A DNA stretch of 64,000 bases from Bimastos eiseni (taxonomy: Eukaryota; Annelida; Clitellata; Crassiclitellata; Lumbricidae), in NCBI GenBank assembly GCA_959347315.1, contig OY365813.1:18584358-18648357 (forward strand), in the 5' to 3' direction. Below the pieces are notes generated by a model. The model made no database searches. It was not told the origin of the DNA and saw nothing but the letters and a program-made list of their open reading frames with translations. Below are positions 49,101 through 64,000 of the stretch, one piece after another. The translations under genes were made by a program, and so were the position numbers. Numbering within the stretch: position 1 is the stretch's first letter; every line of letters begins with the position of its first letter.

Positions 49101-52100
49101 ACCATGGGTATCAAGTGTTAGCGACTTCAATTTCTTAGCCTCACCATATGAGGGTGGATGGCCAGTCCTCTTCCTCACTGTCCGATCTCCCCAATCCTTT
49201 GCATGGTTAACATACCCACTTTTTAAGCTATAATTTATGATGACAATAATGGGGGACTGTCTTACTTCACTCAGGTCAAGTGCGAAATAGTTGAAGTGGA
49301 CCTTTGTCCCACGACTTTCGGCCATTCGCAAGGCAACGGAACCAAGAGATCGTACTGTAATGAACAACAGAGCAGCTAATTATTATTATCACTACAATTC
49401 TTAATATGTAATTGCTATTACTACTATTACCATTTTTATAACTAAAATAATTACTAACATTATGATTAATATTATTATTAAAAATATCATTTTAATTTTT
49501 ATCTTATTACTACTACTAATATTCTTACTACCATTTCAATTTTTATTATGTTATATTTACTCCTGAGTATTAAATAAACTACTATAACTACAAATATTAC
49601 CATTATTTCAAAATTATTAATATTACTTAACTTTTACCACCATTATTAGTATTACTATCATACCGATTATCATTACTGCAATTATAATTACAACTATAAT
49701 CATCATCATTATAGAATTGACATGTAAAACTGTTTTAGACTGTATTATGCTTAAATACTGATCGATCAAACTAAATTTAAGTTATCAATGTAGTGCATTT
49801 CTAAAAGCCTTTGAAAAATTAATTTTTTAAATATCCTTTGATTGTTTTTTCCTCAAACAATGACAAGTAATCAACTGTTAGTATCTACATATATCATCAG
49901 AGAATTCAAACCTTGACGGTAACTCCCGGCATTACCAGGAATGAATAGAACTGGTATCCCTCTCAGTTGAAATCGTGAGCCCCTTTTCAACAACAAAACA
50001 TCACAGAGCATTTGCTACCATAGGCAAAACAACAATAATAATAATTTTATCGATTCATTTCAAACTGACAAGTATGATTACAAACATACTATGAATGAAT
50101 GATGACAAGTCTTTGGAGGAGTTGAACTTAACTGTCAGTAGCCATGCAAGGCGTCCATTGCGTTATGCTTCGAATTTAACCATTTACCTAGCAAAAAAGG
50201 ACTAGTCAACCTTACGAAGATATGGGAATCGAACTCAGTTCCTCAGCTCTGCACCTCATCCATTACTCTAGGGCCTCAAACATCAAATATCATCCAACTT
50301 GGGACAAAATCCAAAGCAGTGAAACAGATGGAATGTATGTGCTGGCTAAGTCTGTAAGATATTCTTAACAACATTAAATTAAATCCAACTATGACGTCGT
50401 CTGTCAAACGCTGGATAGAAATCCATCAGTCGTATTCTACACGTGTGCATGGGCCCACCGCTGAAGATACTTCTAGCTTTCTGTGCACTGTTTTCCTCAC
50501 CAATGAAAATTATGTTGTTAATGACATTTGACTCTGTTTAGTTTCTTGGTGGATAAATTTCGAGCTACGATAAAAACTTAAATCTCCTTACCACACAGTT
50601 TTATAAGAATTTTGGAACAAAGTAAGACGCAAGAAGATATTTATGACACGAACAACAGATGTCGAAAAAATCTGAAAAAACTTTCTACTCACTTGCTGTT
50701 AAGAGCATACTTTCTGAAAACAGAAATAACCCTCAGTATAGGAGAGAATATATAAATATATATATATATATATATGTATATACCTGATACCCTATTAGGT
50801 ATATATAGAGGTATCAGTGAGAAGAAAAATGGCAAAAACAAAATCAAATTTTAGGTCTTAAATATGTACAAAACAATAAAAAAGATTATTGACTATAATG
50901 AAGAGAGGCAGTACGATATACTGCACAATCTCTGCAGAATGATGCAAGGACAATTTTACAATAGAGCAAAAGACGTCTGCACACCAAAGTGTAAAGCAAT
51001 TGGTTAGTAAACAATACATACTTACCTACTTACTCAAATGTAAAAACTTTAGATGATGAACATTGGGGGATTACTCACCCCTCTCCGTAAAAGTAGAGGT
51101 TGTAGTGGGAAAACCTGGACACTATGCTAGGACTCAGGTCAATTTTCTGAAAGTTCAAACACAGCATTTGGTAAATATTATTACGCTGGCATATTCAACT
51201 GAAAGAATTTGTCAATTTCAATACTGGAAAAAATCTAATCACACAACAACATAACCTACTGTTACTCTGCATTCAAACTACGCTTTCAGTTTCAGCCGAT
51301 TCCTTCCAATTCACTTAATTAATTAGTTAGCTTTAATTGCTTGTCAGCACTGCCAGACGAGTCATAATGAAATGTAAAAATGCAATTATAAATTTTTTTT
51401 AATATTACATATAGAATGGTCACGCTTTATAGCAGCTCTGCGAAAGGCCAATCCTCTCTTTGATCAGCAACAGTACTGTTGTAAAGTATTTTGTATCTGA
51501 CACATGCAAATTTCATTCACAGTTGCAGCTGCCTGCATTCAGAACTCCTTTCTGCCTCAAATATGCAACTCTCCTAAAGAGATTTTCGCCCTAAAGTGAA
51601 AAGCAGTCAGTCTATTTATTGCCTCTAATGCCTGCCCAGATTCAGCATGCACTTCTGTGCACTGTAAGGATCACGGATGCACTGTATCATATAGGGAAGT
51701 ACGGTGCTCGTTAATGGTGCTAAAAACTTGAAACTTGGCACAATAAATCAGACAAATGTACTGCCCAACATGCACAGCAGGCCATTAAGTCTAACACAGT
51801 GACTTGCCTTGACAGGAAGGAATGGTACAAAAGAAAAGAAAACCCGTGTTGTGTTCTAAGGCTCATTGATGGCTGACACCTATATAAGTGTAACATGATT
51901 GGTCTATCAGTACCCTGATTGGAGGTGAAGCATGCTGTCCATATCAATGCCACGACCTTGGGAACAATGTTTGCACATGTACCTCTGTAACCAAGCAGTT
52001 TGCTTCAGTGCTAGCACAGGATGAGAATCAAACAGCAAGTTTCGTGATGCGCCCCATGTCTAGGACGCTGGGTGGCGTACATGGCCGGCTCAAAGTCCGT

Positions 52101-52519
52101 GTGAGGGAAACGAGCTCCATTATCCTTTACTTTATACATAAAGAGGCCATCATCATGAAATAGGTGAATCCATTGCTGTTGTTGATGCTGATGAAGATGG
52201 TGGTTTTAAGTTTTGACAATATGCCACGCCCTTGAAAGTTAAACTACCAGAATATGCGTTGTCATGTCAACAAGTCGGCAAAAACGAGTGAAAATACAGG
52301 TTGCCGATTGAAACTGAAAGAACTGCATATCTGCCACTTGTCATCAGCAACAGATACGAAATATGTTAGTTACATGATACAATGTCTCACCAAGTATTCT
52401 GGCATTTCGTACATGTAAGTCATTTCACAGTTGTTACTTTCGAAATTCGTAAGAACATCGTATACGCCGAGGCAAAGTAATCCTAAGATCAGACTCAAAA
52501 CGATTGCCTTTACTAACAT
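33652..52519 (-). CDS. PGAP1: GPI inositol-deacylase PGAP1, complete, 26 coding exons
   Basis: PGAP1 removes the acyl chain from the inositol of GPI anchors in the endoplasmic reticulum, which allows efficient export of GPI proteins. Exons, 5' to 3' on the minus strand: 52519-52391, 51146-51079, 50713-50693, 49982-49912, 49354-49266, 48662-48620, 48117-48023, 46946-46701, 46334-46302, 45908-45856, 45188-45122, 44496-44329, 44151-44071, 43444-43388, 43035-42979, 42703-42629, 41972-41756, 39842-39773, 39274-39127, 38891-38798, 38249-38159, 37272-37072, 36086-35951, 35477-35329, 34405-34290, 33809-33652. The sum is 2733 bases, exactly 911 codons with the stop; human PGAP1 is about 920 residues. 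Seen: an N-terminal membrane anchor, PVLFIPGNAGSYRQ, the lipase motif GHSMGG, TQATPH, KAWVSTDHLAHVWCKQ, and about seven C-terminal membrane segments. Exon 14 and the junction of the last two exons are the least certain. Confidence 0.95.
34655..34780 (-). mobile_element. SINE/LINE tails in PGAP1 intron 24
   Basis: Inverted CTTCAAGATATCTACTCAGA tail, then a plus-sense LINE end (GAATTAGCTGGCGCCC, TTTCGAGTGG). Confidence 0.45.
36470..36610 (-). mobile_element. dispersed repeat, copy 1 of 2
   Basis: CATGGGTATGAAGTGTTAGC, then TTTCTTAGCCTCAGCATATG and CCAGTCCTC, shared with 49100-49200. On the minus strand both read RTGH..SY.EAKK.KSLTL.THG. Confidence 0.7.
38600..38755. repeat. 32-base minisatellite in PGAP1 intron 20
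   Basis: Four to five copies of CCATAAAATATTCACCTTCC, then AAGCAAATTCT. Confidence 0.85.
39003..39075 (-). mobile_element. tRNA-derived SINE head
   Basis: Minus strand: CGATAGCTTAATGGATTGGC and TACAGGTTCAATC with tRNA spacing; tRNA-like but without a closed acceptor stem. Confidence 0.55.
39348..39560. repeat. 20-base minisatellite in PGAP1 intron 18
   Basis: About nine copies of ATGATTGCTCAGTGGTTGAA, decaying to the right. Confidence 0.92.
40093..41145 (+). mobile_element. internally deleted piggyBac-like transposon with the C-terminal Cys-rich domain
   Basis: TTAA flanks both ends (40089-40092, 41146-41149). Termini CACTTTGAGCGTGAC and (inverted) CATTTTGACGGCGG are piggyBac-like. On the plus strand, 40710-40919 reads RLAGQHYMDILPPTERKQSP, then HRCVVCYKCGQRKETRYFC and LCVVPCYEDYHSTADF plus a stop, the Cys-rich zinc-binding end of piggyBac transposases. 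The catalytic core is missing. It lies antisense in PGAP1 intron 17. Confidence 0.88.
41209..41336. repeat. 18-base minisatellite in PGAP1 intron 17
   Basis: Seven copies of CAGTACCAGTGCTAGCTA, nearly identical. Confidence 0.95.
42285..42450 (+). mobile_element. SINE/LINE tails
   Basis: GAGCGCTTCTGAGTAGATGT, then CTTGAAGGGGCGCTATATAA and an AAATAAATCAAATAAAT tail; preceded by GAAGAGGCGCTAAATAAATG. Confidence 0.6.
43388..43444 (-). CDS. PGAP1: PGAP1 exon 14 (tentative borders)
   Basis: DNFPWIGGCSVQPEADRWS fits between NT of exon 13 and ITSFDHEARLIPP of exon 15 and keeps the family cysteine. The 57 bases keep phase 0 only if the donor is GTAGTT. A nearer GTCAGT would leave phase 2 and create a stop. 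A LINE/SINE tail (GAGGCGCTTTATAAAT) lies 60 bases away. Confidence 0.6.
44685..44890 (-). mobile_element. complete tRNA-derived SINE
   Basis: Minus strand: head GGTTAGCTTGGTGAACTGCC with box B GGGTTCGAATTCCC, a body with CTAATTCAGCTGTAATGAG, and the end GAGTAGTTACCGCTGG, then GAGGCGCTTCATAAATGCC. The most complete SINE copy in the window. Confidence 0.75.
46480..46700. repeat. 15-base-type repeat abutting PGAP1 exon 8 donor
   Basis: AAAAGCAAATTCAAAAGTTC and later CCAAAAGCAATCCCAAACAC; it ends at the exon border. Confidence 0.8.
46701..46946 (-). CDS. PGAP1: PGAP1 exon 8, completes GHSMGG and carries TQATPH
   Basis: The exon opens GGMLARALYTLPDFDPTLV, then ILTQATPHLMPVIAIDPFLA, and ends RDVLVRSGLTSLNK. 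The 82 codons are in phase 0 on both sides. The donor GTCTAG is weak and directly abuts a tandem repeat of a roughly 15-base CAAAAGCAA-like unit. Confidence 0.94.
47237..47912. mobile_element. hAT-type element with perfect 8-base target duplication
   Basis: Termini TAGGGCATAACCG and its inverse CGGTTATGCCCTA flank 676 bases. AGAGGCAG is directly repeated at 47229-47236 and 47913-47920. No transposase is seen. It lies in PGAP1 intron 7. Confidence 0.92.
48023..48117 (-). CDS. PGAP1: PGAP1 exon 7, first half of the lipase nucleophile motif
   Basis: It encodes EFANLCIRHILRLYSHL, then PKSVFIVGHSM, and stops at donor GTGAGT. The catalytic-serine motif GxSxG is split: GHSM is in this exon and GG is the first two codons of the next. 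Every productive transcript therefore needs this junction. Confidence 0.94.
49100..49200 (-). mobile_element. dispersed repeat, copy 2 of 2
   Basis: CATGGGTATCAAGTGTTAGC and TTTCTTAGCCTCACCATATG; see 36470-36610. Confidence 0.7.
50030..50280 (-). mobile_element. tRNA-derived SINE
   Basis: Minus-strand head AGAGTAATGGATGAGGTGC with box B GAGTTCGATTCCC; the body has GCCATGCAAGGCGTC as at 27713-27905. Confidence 0.65.
50693..50713 (-). CDS. PGAP1: PGAP1 micro-exon 3 (21 bases)
   Basis: Only seven codons' worth (KYALNS plus split codons) lie between TTTTCAG and GTGAGT. Phase 2 on both sides joins GEG of exon 2 to the PVLFIPGN region of exon 4. Without it the reading frame still holds, so skipping would remove seven residues silently. 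Confidence 0.8.
52391..52519 (-). CDS. PGAP1: PGAP1 exon 1 with start codon
   Basis: The ATG is at 52519-52517. The 43 residues begin MLVKAIVLSLILGLLCLGVY, the signal anchor, and end NNCEMTYMYEMPEYL before donor GTGAGA. The cysteine and the YMxEMPEY motif match the start of PGAP1 proteins, which fixes the start. Upstream lie 243 bases and then a MITE (52763-53358). Confidence 0.93.
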
Positions 52520-52762
52520 CTTCAACAGGCTGTAGTCAGATCGGTGGATTATAATCGATCAAATATTACCTAGCTGTTCAGCGGATCAAAGTCTACCATA
52601 CAGTATTATTTAAAATCTCCCCATTTTGCTCCCGATCTGGCGATCGTACAAGGTTTATTCACCAACTTCAAGGACCAACTTCTTCAAAAGCAAACATATC
52701 GTTTATATTATAGATCCTACATCCGATGACGTAATAAGCCGAACTTCTGCGTTCAATAGTAA

Positions 52763-53358
52763 GGGGCCGTTCACATATTATATAACGCTCAAGAGGTAGG
52801 TGGGTAGGTTCCTATTTTGTTGGCGTTATACTGTGCAGGGTGGGGGTAGGTTGAAGGTTTTATTATGTAACAAACTTATTCAGTTTATGCTTTTCACCTC
52901 TGTTTGCTGCCAATTGGAAATTCCATGTACCACTGACCTTTTTTGTTTAATCGAAGTTCACAATACGCTGCGAACCAAAACTAGCACCATCAGCTGTCAC
53001 CTGGCGAATTGATTTATTATTTATAAACCCACTTTTAAGAATTTCCTGATTACAATTTTAACAACTTCCTGTGCATGGCTTTAAACGTTCTTACATTCAA
53101 TTCTGTGTGATTTGGTATGATTGTGGTTTAAATCAAAATTAATTTGCTTGAAATAATTATTTTGATTGGTATTTTCAAGATGTTTTATTTCATTTTCTAT
53201 AGCATGTGTAAATAGTTTATGTTTGCTTTACAATTGTAGTTGTAACATCTGTTATATAATATAGGGGTGGAGTCACAGCTGCTGTTATATAACGTTATTA
53301 GGGGAAGGGGTGGGTCAAAAATTGAGATTTGTGCGTTATATAATATGTGAACGGCCCC
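52763..53358. mobile_element. MITE with GGGGCCGTTCA termini upstream of PGAP1
   Basis: GGGGCCGTTCACATATTATA at the left is inverted at the right (TATAATATGTGAACGGCCCC). TAA flanks both sides (52760-52762, 53359-53361). 596 bases, no transposase. A 3-base TAA duplication would suit a PIF/Harbinger-type element (inference). Confidence 0.88.
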
Positions 53359-54067
53359 TAAGTAGAATTAGGGGAGGGTGGGGCAAGACGCCTATTAGAT
53401 TATGACGCCCACGAACATTTTATCAGTCATCTAATGTACGAAATCCAAATTTTTCAATTGCTTTGTTAATTGCATTTCCTCTTGAAAGACAGTGTACTTT
53501 CGAGTTCCTTGTGAGCAAATCACTCATTATCAACAGAAGTCTAAGTCTGCGATCGCTGATATAACTTGAGCATATTTATTGTTTTAATTTTTTAAATAAA
53601 TTTATGGTTTAGCTGTTGTCCAAAGATATGTAACGTTTTCATGAATAGCCTAACATTTAGAAATTAATGTTACAGTGCGATTGAACCTGTTATTAAAGTA
53701 GCCGTGTTAAGAACAGAATATGGACTGTAATAATTATTGAACGTGTGGTGGGTAAGATGCCTACGGGTGTATTGCCTCACTGGGTGTCTTGACCCATGTG
53801 ACTCGACGTCTTGCCACAAATGTGACGACACTTCAGTACCGAGTGGAAAGCTCGAGGGGTGACAGCTAATGGAGTTTGTATCAGCTATAGACTCCGTCAT
53901 TGCTCGTACTCTGGCATATGCCAGCCTCAATCCTGAGCAAAGGAGGAGGGCGACGATAATGACCTTTGTAATCACAGTGTCGCTAAACTGAAACTGCTCT
54001 ACTAATTATGGTTGGTTACTTGGTTGGCCGTGATTACTGAAGAATCAAAAATGTTCGCAGCGTATTT

Positions 54068-54116
<49 letters not shown>

Positions 54117-55806
54117 GTACATATTTAGCCTACATACCCTGTCGAGCCTATTATATATATGTAACGTACTTACCATAACATGCTGCTACGCGTCTGGTCC
54201 CGATAAATGAACTGCAGTCTTCAATTACTCCATGACTAAAAGGAGTTTGTTGCACCTAGGCCTAGAGGCATCGTCGACATCTTTTGTGAAGTTGAAAATA
54301 TTTCGATATCCACCGCAAAATATTTAGACTTTTGATAAATAGCTGACGAATATTTCTTGGCTTATTTTAGGACCTTATTACTTGTTAAAGTCGATAATTG
54401 ACTTTTACACGTTGGCCGATCTACTATAATAGACCTCACACATTATAGTCATATGAAATTGCACTGTATTTGGCATTGTGTACATTATTGTAGGCCTAGA
54501 TATACCATGCCGATCGACTCTGCTGCATGGTCTTATCGATTTCCTACCGCCCTAATCTCTCATCTGGCTAATAGGCCGACAATGTCACACGTGCATCAGT
54601 GACTTTAATTCTAGTTACTTAATATGTCACTGATGTAACGGTATTATTACATTCGTTGATGTCCAGGAATTACGATTTACGAGTAACTTTAGGCCTAGTA
54701 TAAAAAGCATTGCCAAAGATTCTATTATGGTCTGGTATACAGAGGTCCAATTGTCAGTGGAGTTATCGCACTGGATAGCACCAAGTGCCACAGACCCTTT
54801 AGTGCGTCACAGTGAAGATGACCAAAGACCGTGGCTGTCATGGACCCTAGGCTATGAATACCTGGGAATATTATGAGCAGATTATATTCATCAATGGAAT
54901 ATACTGATGGTACGTAGATATCCCATCATCTACGTAGACCTGAGGTTTCGGAGACGTTTCTAATACAAACTAAAAAGTATCCATGACAGCATAATTGTAT
55001 TAAAATTCATTTATTCAGTAACTGTAGATTACTCTATCTTACAATCAGCTCGAAAATTCATTTACCGATACAAAACGGCTTCATCCATAAAATCAATTAT
55101 AACTTCCTATTCTATCATTATCTGGTTCAAATCTAGGATAATCAAACCTGATGATCGTCGTCAACATATTCTAATCAATTCAAAGCCAAATTTAAGCAAA
55201 CTGTCTATCCGCAATTCTATGCACCCTAGTCCTTGAATAATATTTAAGCTAACCTACTAGAATGACTGCTGCAGGTCTAGAACAAGCTCTAGAGCTATAT
55301 CTGCTACCACTGGTCAAAAAGCCCGTTGTCCAGAGAGAAAGGCCTATGGATATAAGCTTTTGTAAATGTTCTAGTTCTAATTATATAAATTCAAGCCACT
55401 AGGCTATTTATCTGTCTGTAAATAATTTGAAATCAATTATAAGTTGATTGTCAAAGTCATAAAGTAATTCACGAAGTAGAGGCCTATTACAACTGCGCGA
55501 GATTTAAATGATTAGCACAGAATACACGATAGCATTTCTTAAAATCGCAGGTAACGAATTATTAAACGGTACATAATAGGCCAACCTACGTAACAATAAT
55601 GTTTCGCATGTATGATACAATGATTGGCAAAGCACAACGCACAGTTTGAAGGTTTTACACAATTTTCAATGAAATATAAAGCTGATCAAAACCAAATTAA
55701 AACAAACATATTATCGTCCACTCACTGCATATTAGATGTTGTACACCAAATTGCTATTAACGATCGCTTAATAATTATAGAACATACTAACTTATATAGC
55801 CGAAGT

Positions 55807-55864
<58 letters not shown>

Positions 55865-56731
55865 TAATAATAATAATTGACTCTCATCAATGGTCATCCA
55901 AAAGAGTCTTCGCACCTTCACAACGCAGCGCTTCGATCTAAATCACCATTCAACTCTTCAACGCAGTTGCCTTCCGAGGAACTGTTGCTCAAACGGATCT
56001 TGACAAGGGAGCAGCTGTTTCACAATAATAATATTCCTCATTATTGACAAGTTCACATTGAAATAATAATAATAATAACAACAATAACATTAATAATAAT
56101 AATACTATGGCAATGCGGGTTAGTTAAAAATATATATATATCTTCTGTTTACACTTAGGAATATAAACGCTGTTACTTGGGCTATGCAGACATTTCGACA
56201 CAGACGTTTATTTTGTGAGATTGCATTGTCTTGTATACAATAATATACCAATGTCATGCGCTTAATTAATTGTAAACGAATGCAATTTAATCGAACATTT
56301 GTATAGCGCCGCTCAAATCAGCAGCGCTCTCAACGGGCATCTGTGATAGACCAAATAACGGGAATATCGTATCCGGAACTGGGAAGGTGAGAGGGTTAAT
56401 GATTCAAGGCGTAGGGACTGAGGAAAGGAAGATAGTTCCAAGCTGAGAGTCCGACATAGGCAAAGCTCTTGGATTGGGCCGTGGCATATCGCATGCGCGG
56501 AACAACCTGGGGAAGAATGCAAGGAAACATTTGCAGGTAAAGAGGGCACAAAAGTGCAGAAAAACCTTAGGTATATGATGGGGCCACCCAAACTAGGTGT
56601 CCTAATACATATCAACATTTCCTCCTATATACACTCATTTGATTGAACTCGATAAGTTCAGACCGTAGTTTCGAAGGCGTAGACGATAGAGTTTAATCCT
56701 ATACAGAACGACGACAGTAATAGGCCTACGT
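53359..56731. other. intergenic region between PGAP1 start and cyclase end
   Basis: AT-rich. It contains a short interspersed repeat copy (53905-53995), (TA)n(GT)n at 54067-54117, (AAT)n at 55808-55880 and an old repeat fragment at 56290-56600. A GGGTGGGGCAAGACGCC stretch at 53370 has a loose counterpart (GGGTAAGATGCC) near 53750. No exon was recognised. Confidence 0.6.
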
Positions 56732-56736
56732 AGATA

Positions 56737-56742
56737 TTTATT
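56737..56742 (-). terminator. candidate poly(A) signal of the guanylate cyclase
   Basis: AATAAA on the minus strand about 190 bases after the stop, beyond a (CA)n run. Placement is plausible; no cleavage site can be seen. Confidence 0.4.
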
Positions 56743-56781
56743 TGCAAGTGTGTATGTATGTATGCGTTTATATCATGTGCA

Positions 56782-56785
<4 letters not shown>

Positions 56786-56818
<33 letters not shown>

Positions 56819-56855
56819 AAGCGTGCGCGGGTGTGTGTGTGTGTGTGTGTGTGTT
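56786..56855. repeat. GT microsatellite in the cyclase 3' region
   Basis: Two (GT)n blocks separated by GCAAGCGTGCGCGG. Confidence 0.95.
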
Positions 56856-56931
56856 TTGTGACCTATAGAACACAAACGGGTGTACGGCTAATACGTCTGG
56901 AGTGCGGTTAGCTACAATCGCGTTCATATCC

Positions 56932-63440
<6,509 letters not shown>

Positions 63441-63482
63441 CTACCGACACGATAACACAGCGAACACATATATACACATATG

Positions 63483-63690
63483 TAATCGCAATCTCCAAAT
63501 TTCTAAAGCGCCACTTGAAAGCCAAGCGCAGGGCACCGGCTTATTTACGGGCGCTGCATAAAATCAGAGGGGTTGTCCAAAGGATAATCCGTGGCAGAGC
63601 ATGGTCCGGTTTCCAGGAGGTCAGCGGAGGCATAGTAGCTGTTACGGAGGGTGTCGTTTTGGTCGACTATTGACAGGAGGAATATCAAGA
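63483..63690 (-). mobile_element. LINE 3' end
   Basis: Minus strand: TCGACCAAAACGACACCCTC, then AATAAGCCGGTGCCCTGCGC, ending GTGGCGCTTTAGAAATTTGG. Same family as 24958-25509, ending about 45 bases before a cyclase exon. Confidence 0.8.
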
Positions 63691-63714
63691 AAGGAGTCTG
63701 GATAAGAATTATGT

Positions 63715-63790
63715 GGGTGGAAGACCGGTTGGTCAGAGCGCTCGTCTTGCAACACCAAAGGTACAGATTCGAACCCTTTGTTTTCGTGTT
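63715..63790 (+). mobile_element. tRNA-derived SINE head
   Basis: GGTTGGTCAGAGCGCTCG (box A-like) and ACAGATTCGAACCC (box B) at tRNA spacing; no closed cloverleaf. Confidence 0.5.
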
Positions 63791-64000
63791 GGGAACTTGA
63801 GCAAGTCCTTCACCCACAATTGCTCAGCGCCATCAGTCGATGGTTGATCATGACTCATGAGATAGTAGCGCTTGATGAATGCATAATGATAATCAAATGA
63901 AAGTTTAAGTAGAATAGTCATTTAATTTCATCATAATATGACACCCCTTAGAGACTTAACCTTTGCAACAAGATATAAGGTCTAGAGGTGGTAGGTCCTA

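Overview
The window is animal nuclear DNA, most likely from a marine invertebrate deuterostome and probably an echinoderm. The genes are split by many short exons with GT/AG junctions. The intergenic and intron DNA is AT-rich, full of simple-sequence arrays, and scattered with LINE/SINE tails of the form GCGCTATATAAAT and with TAGGCCTA-type words. The echinoderm call is an inference from this repeat flavour; no single sequence proves the species. A 200-base run of N at 18323-18522 is an assembly gap.

Three genes can be reconstructed. (1) On the + strand, an alpha-type (CHRNA7-like) nicotinic acetylcholine receptor subunit. Six consecutive exons run from 21832 to 32057, and a candidate signal-peptide exon lies at 3713-3773. 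The two exons expected between them (N-terminal helix and first beta strands) were not found. (2) On the - strand, convergent with the first gene, a complete PGAP1 (GPI inositol-deacylase). It has 26 coding exons from 52519 down to 33652, all in phase, giving 910 codons plus a stop. (3) Also on the - strand, the 3' two-fifths or so of a receptor-type guanylate cyclase. Seven exons from 63440 down to 56932 cover the end of the kinase-homology domain, the dimerisation helix, the whole cyclase domain and an unusual C-terminal tail. Its 5' part lies beyond the right edge.

Layout: 1-3700 is upstream DNA with a MITE, a CCAAT-CRE-TATA promoter-like cluster near 2500 and LINE tails. 3774-21831 is a very long intron or upstream region, mostly microsatellites (including a GGAT array of about 98 copies and a huge ATG/GGTGAC compound array), SINEs and LINE scraps. 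21832-32057 is the receptor body. Its introns hold LINE pieces, a nested transposon cluster at 24278-25708, a 36-bp minisatellite, and a tandem array that copies the splice acceptor of the M2 exon. 32058-33651 is the short tail-to-tail intergenic gap. 33652-52519 is PGAP1, whose introns hold a piggyBac deletion derivative, a hAT element with a perfect 8-bp target duplication, SINEs and several minisatellites. 52763-53358 is a MITE sitting in the likely PGAP1 promoter. 53359-56931 is intergenic. 56932-64000 is the cyclase gene, with LINE 3' ends lying almost flush against two of its splice sites.

The three genes do not form an operon or pathway. PGAP1 works in the endoplasmic reticulum on GPI anchors. 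The other two encode plasma-membrane receptors for acetylcholine and, probably, a peptide. No obviously new molecular system is visible. The most unusual items are the duplicated splice-acceptor array at the receptor M2 exon, the Gly-to-Asp change in the cyclase metal-site motif, the truncated piggyBac, the triple-nested transposon cluster, and a short interspersed repeat family with at least 11 copies in this window.
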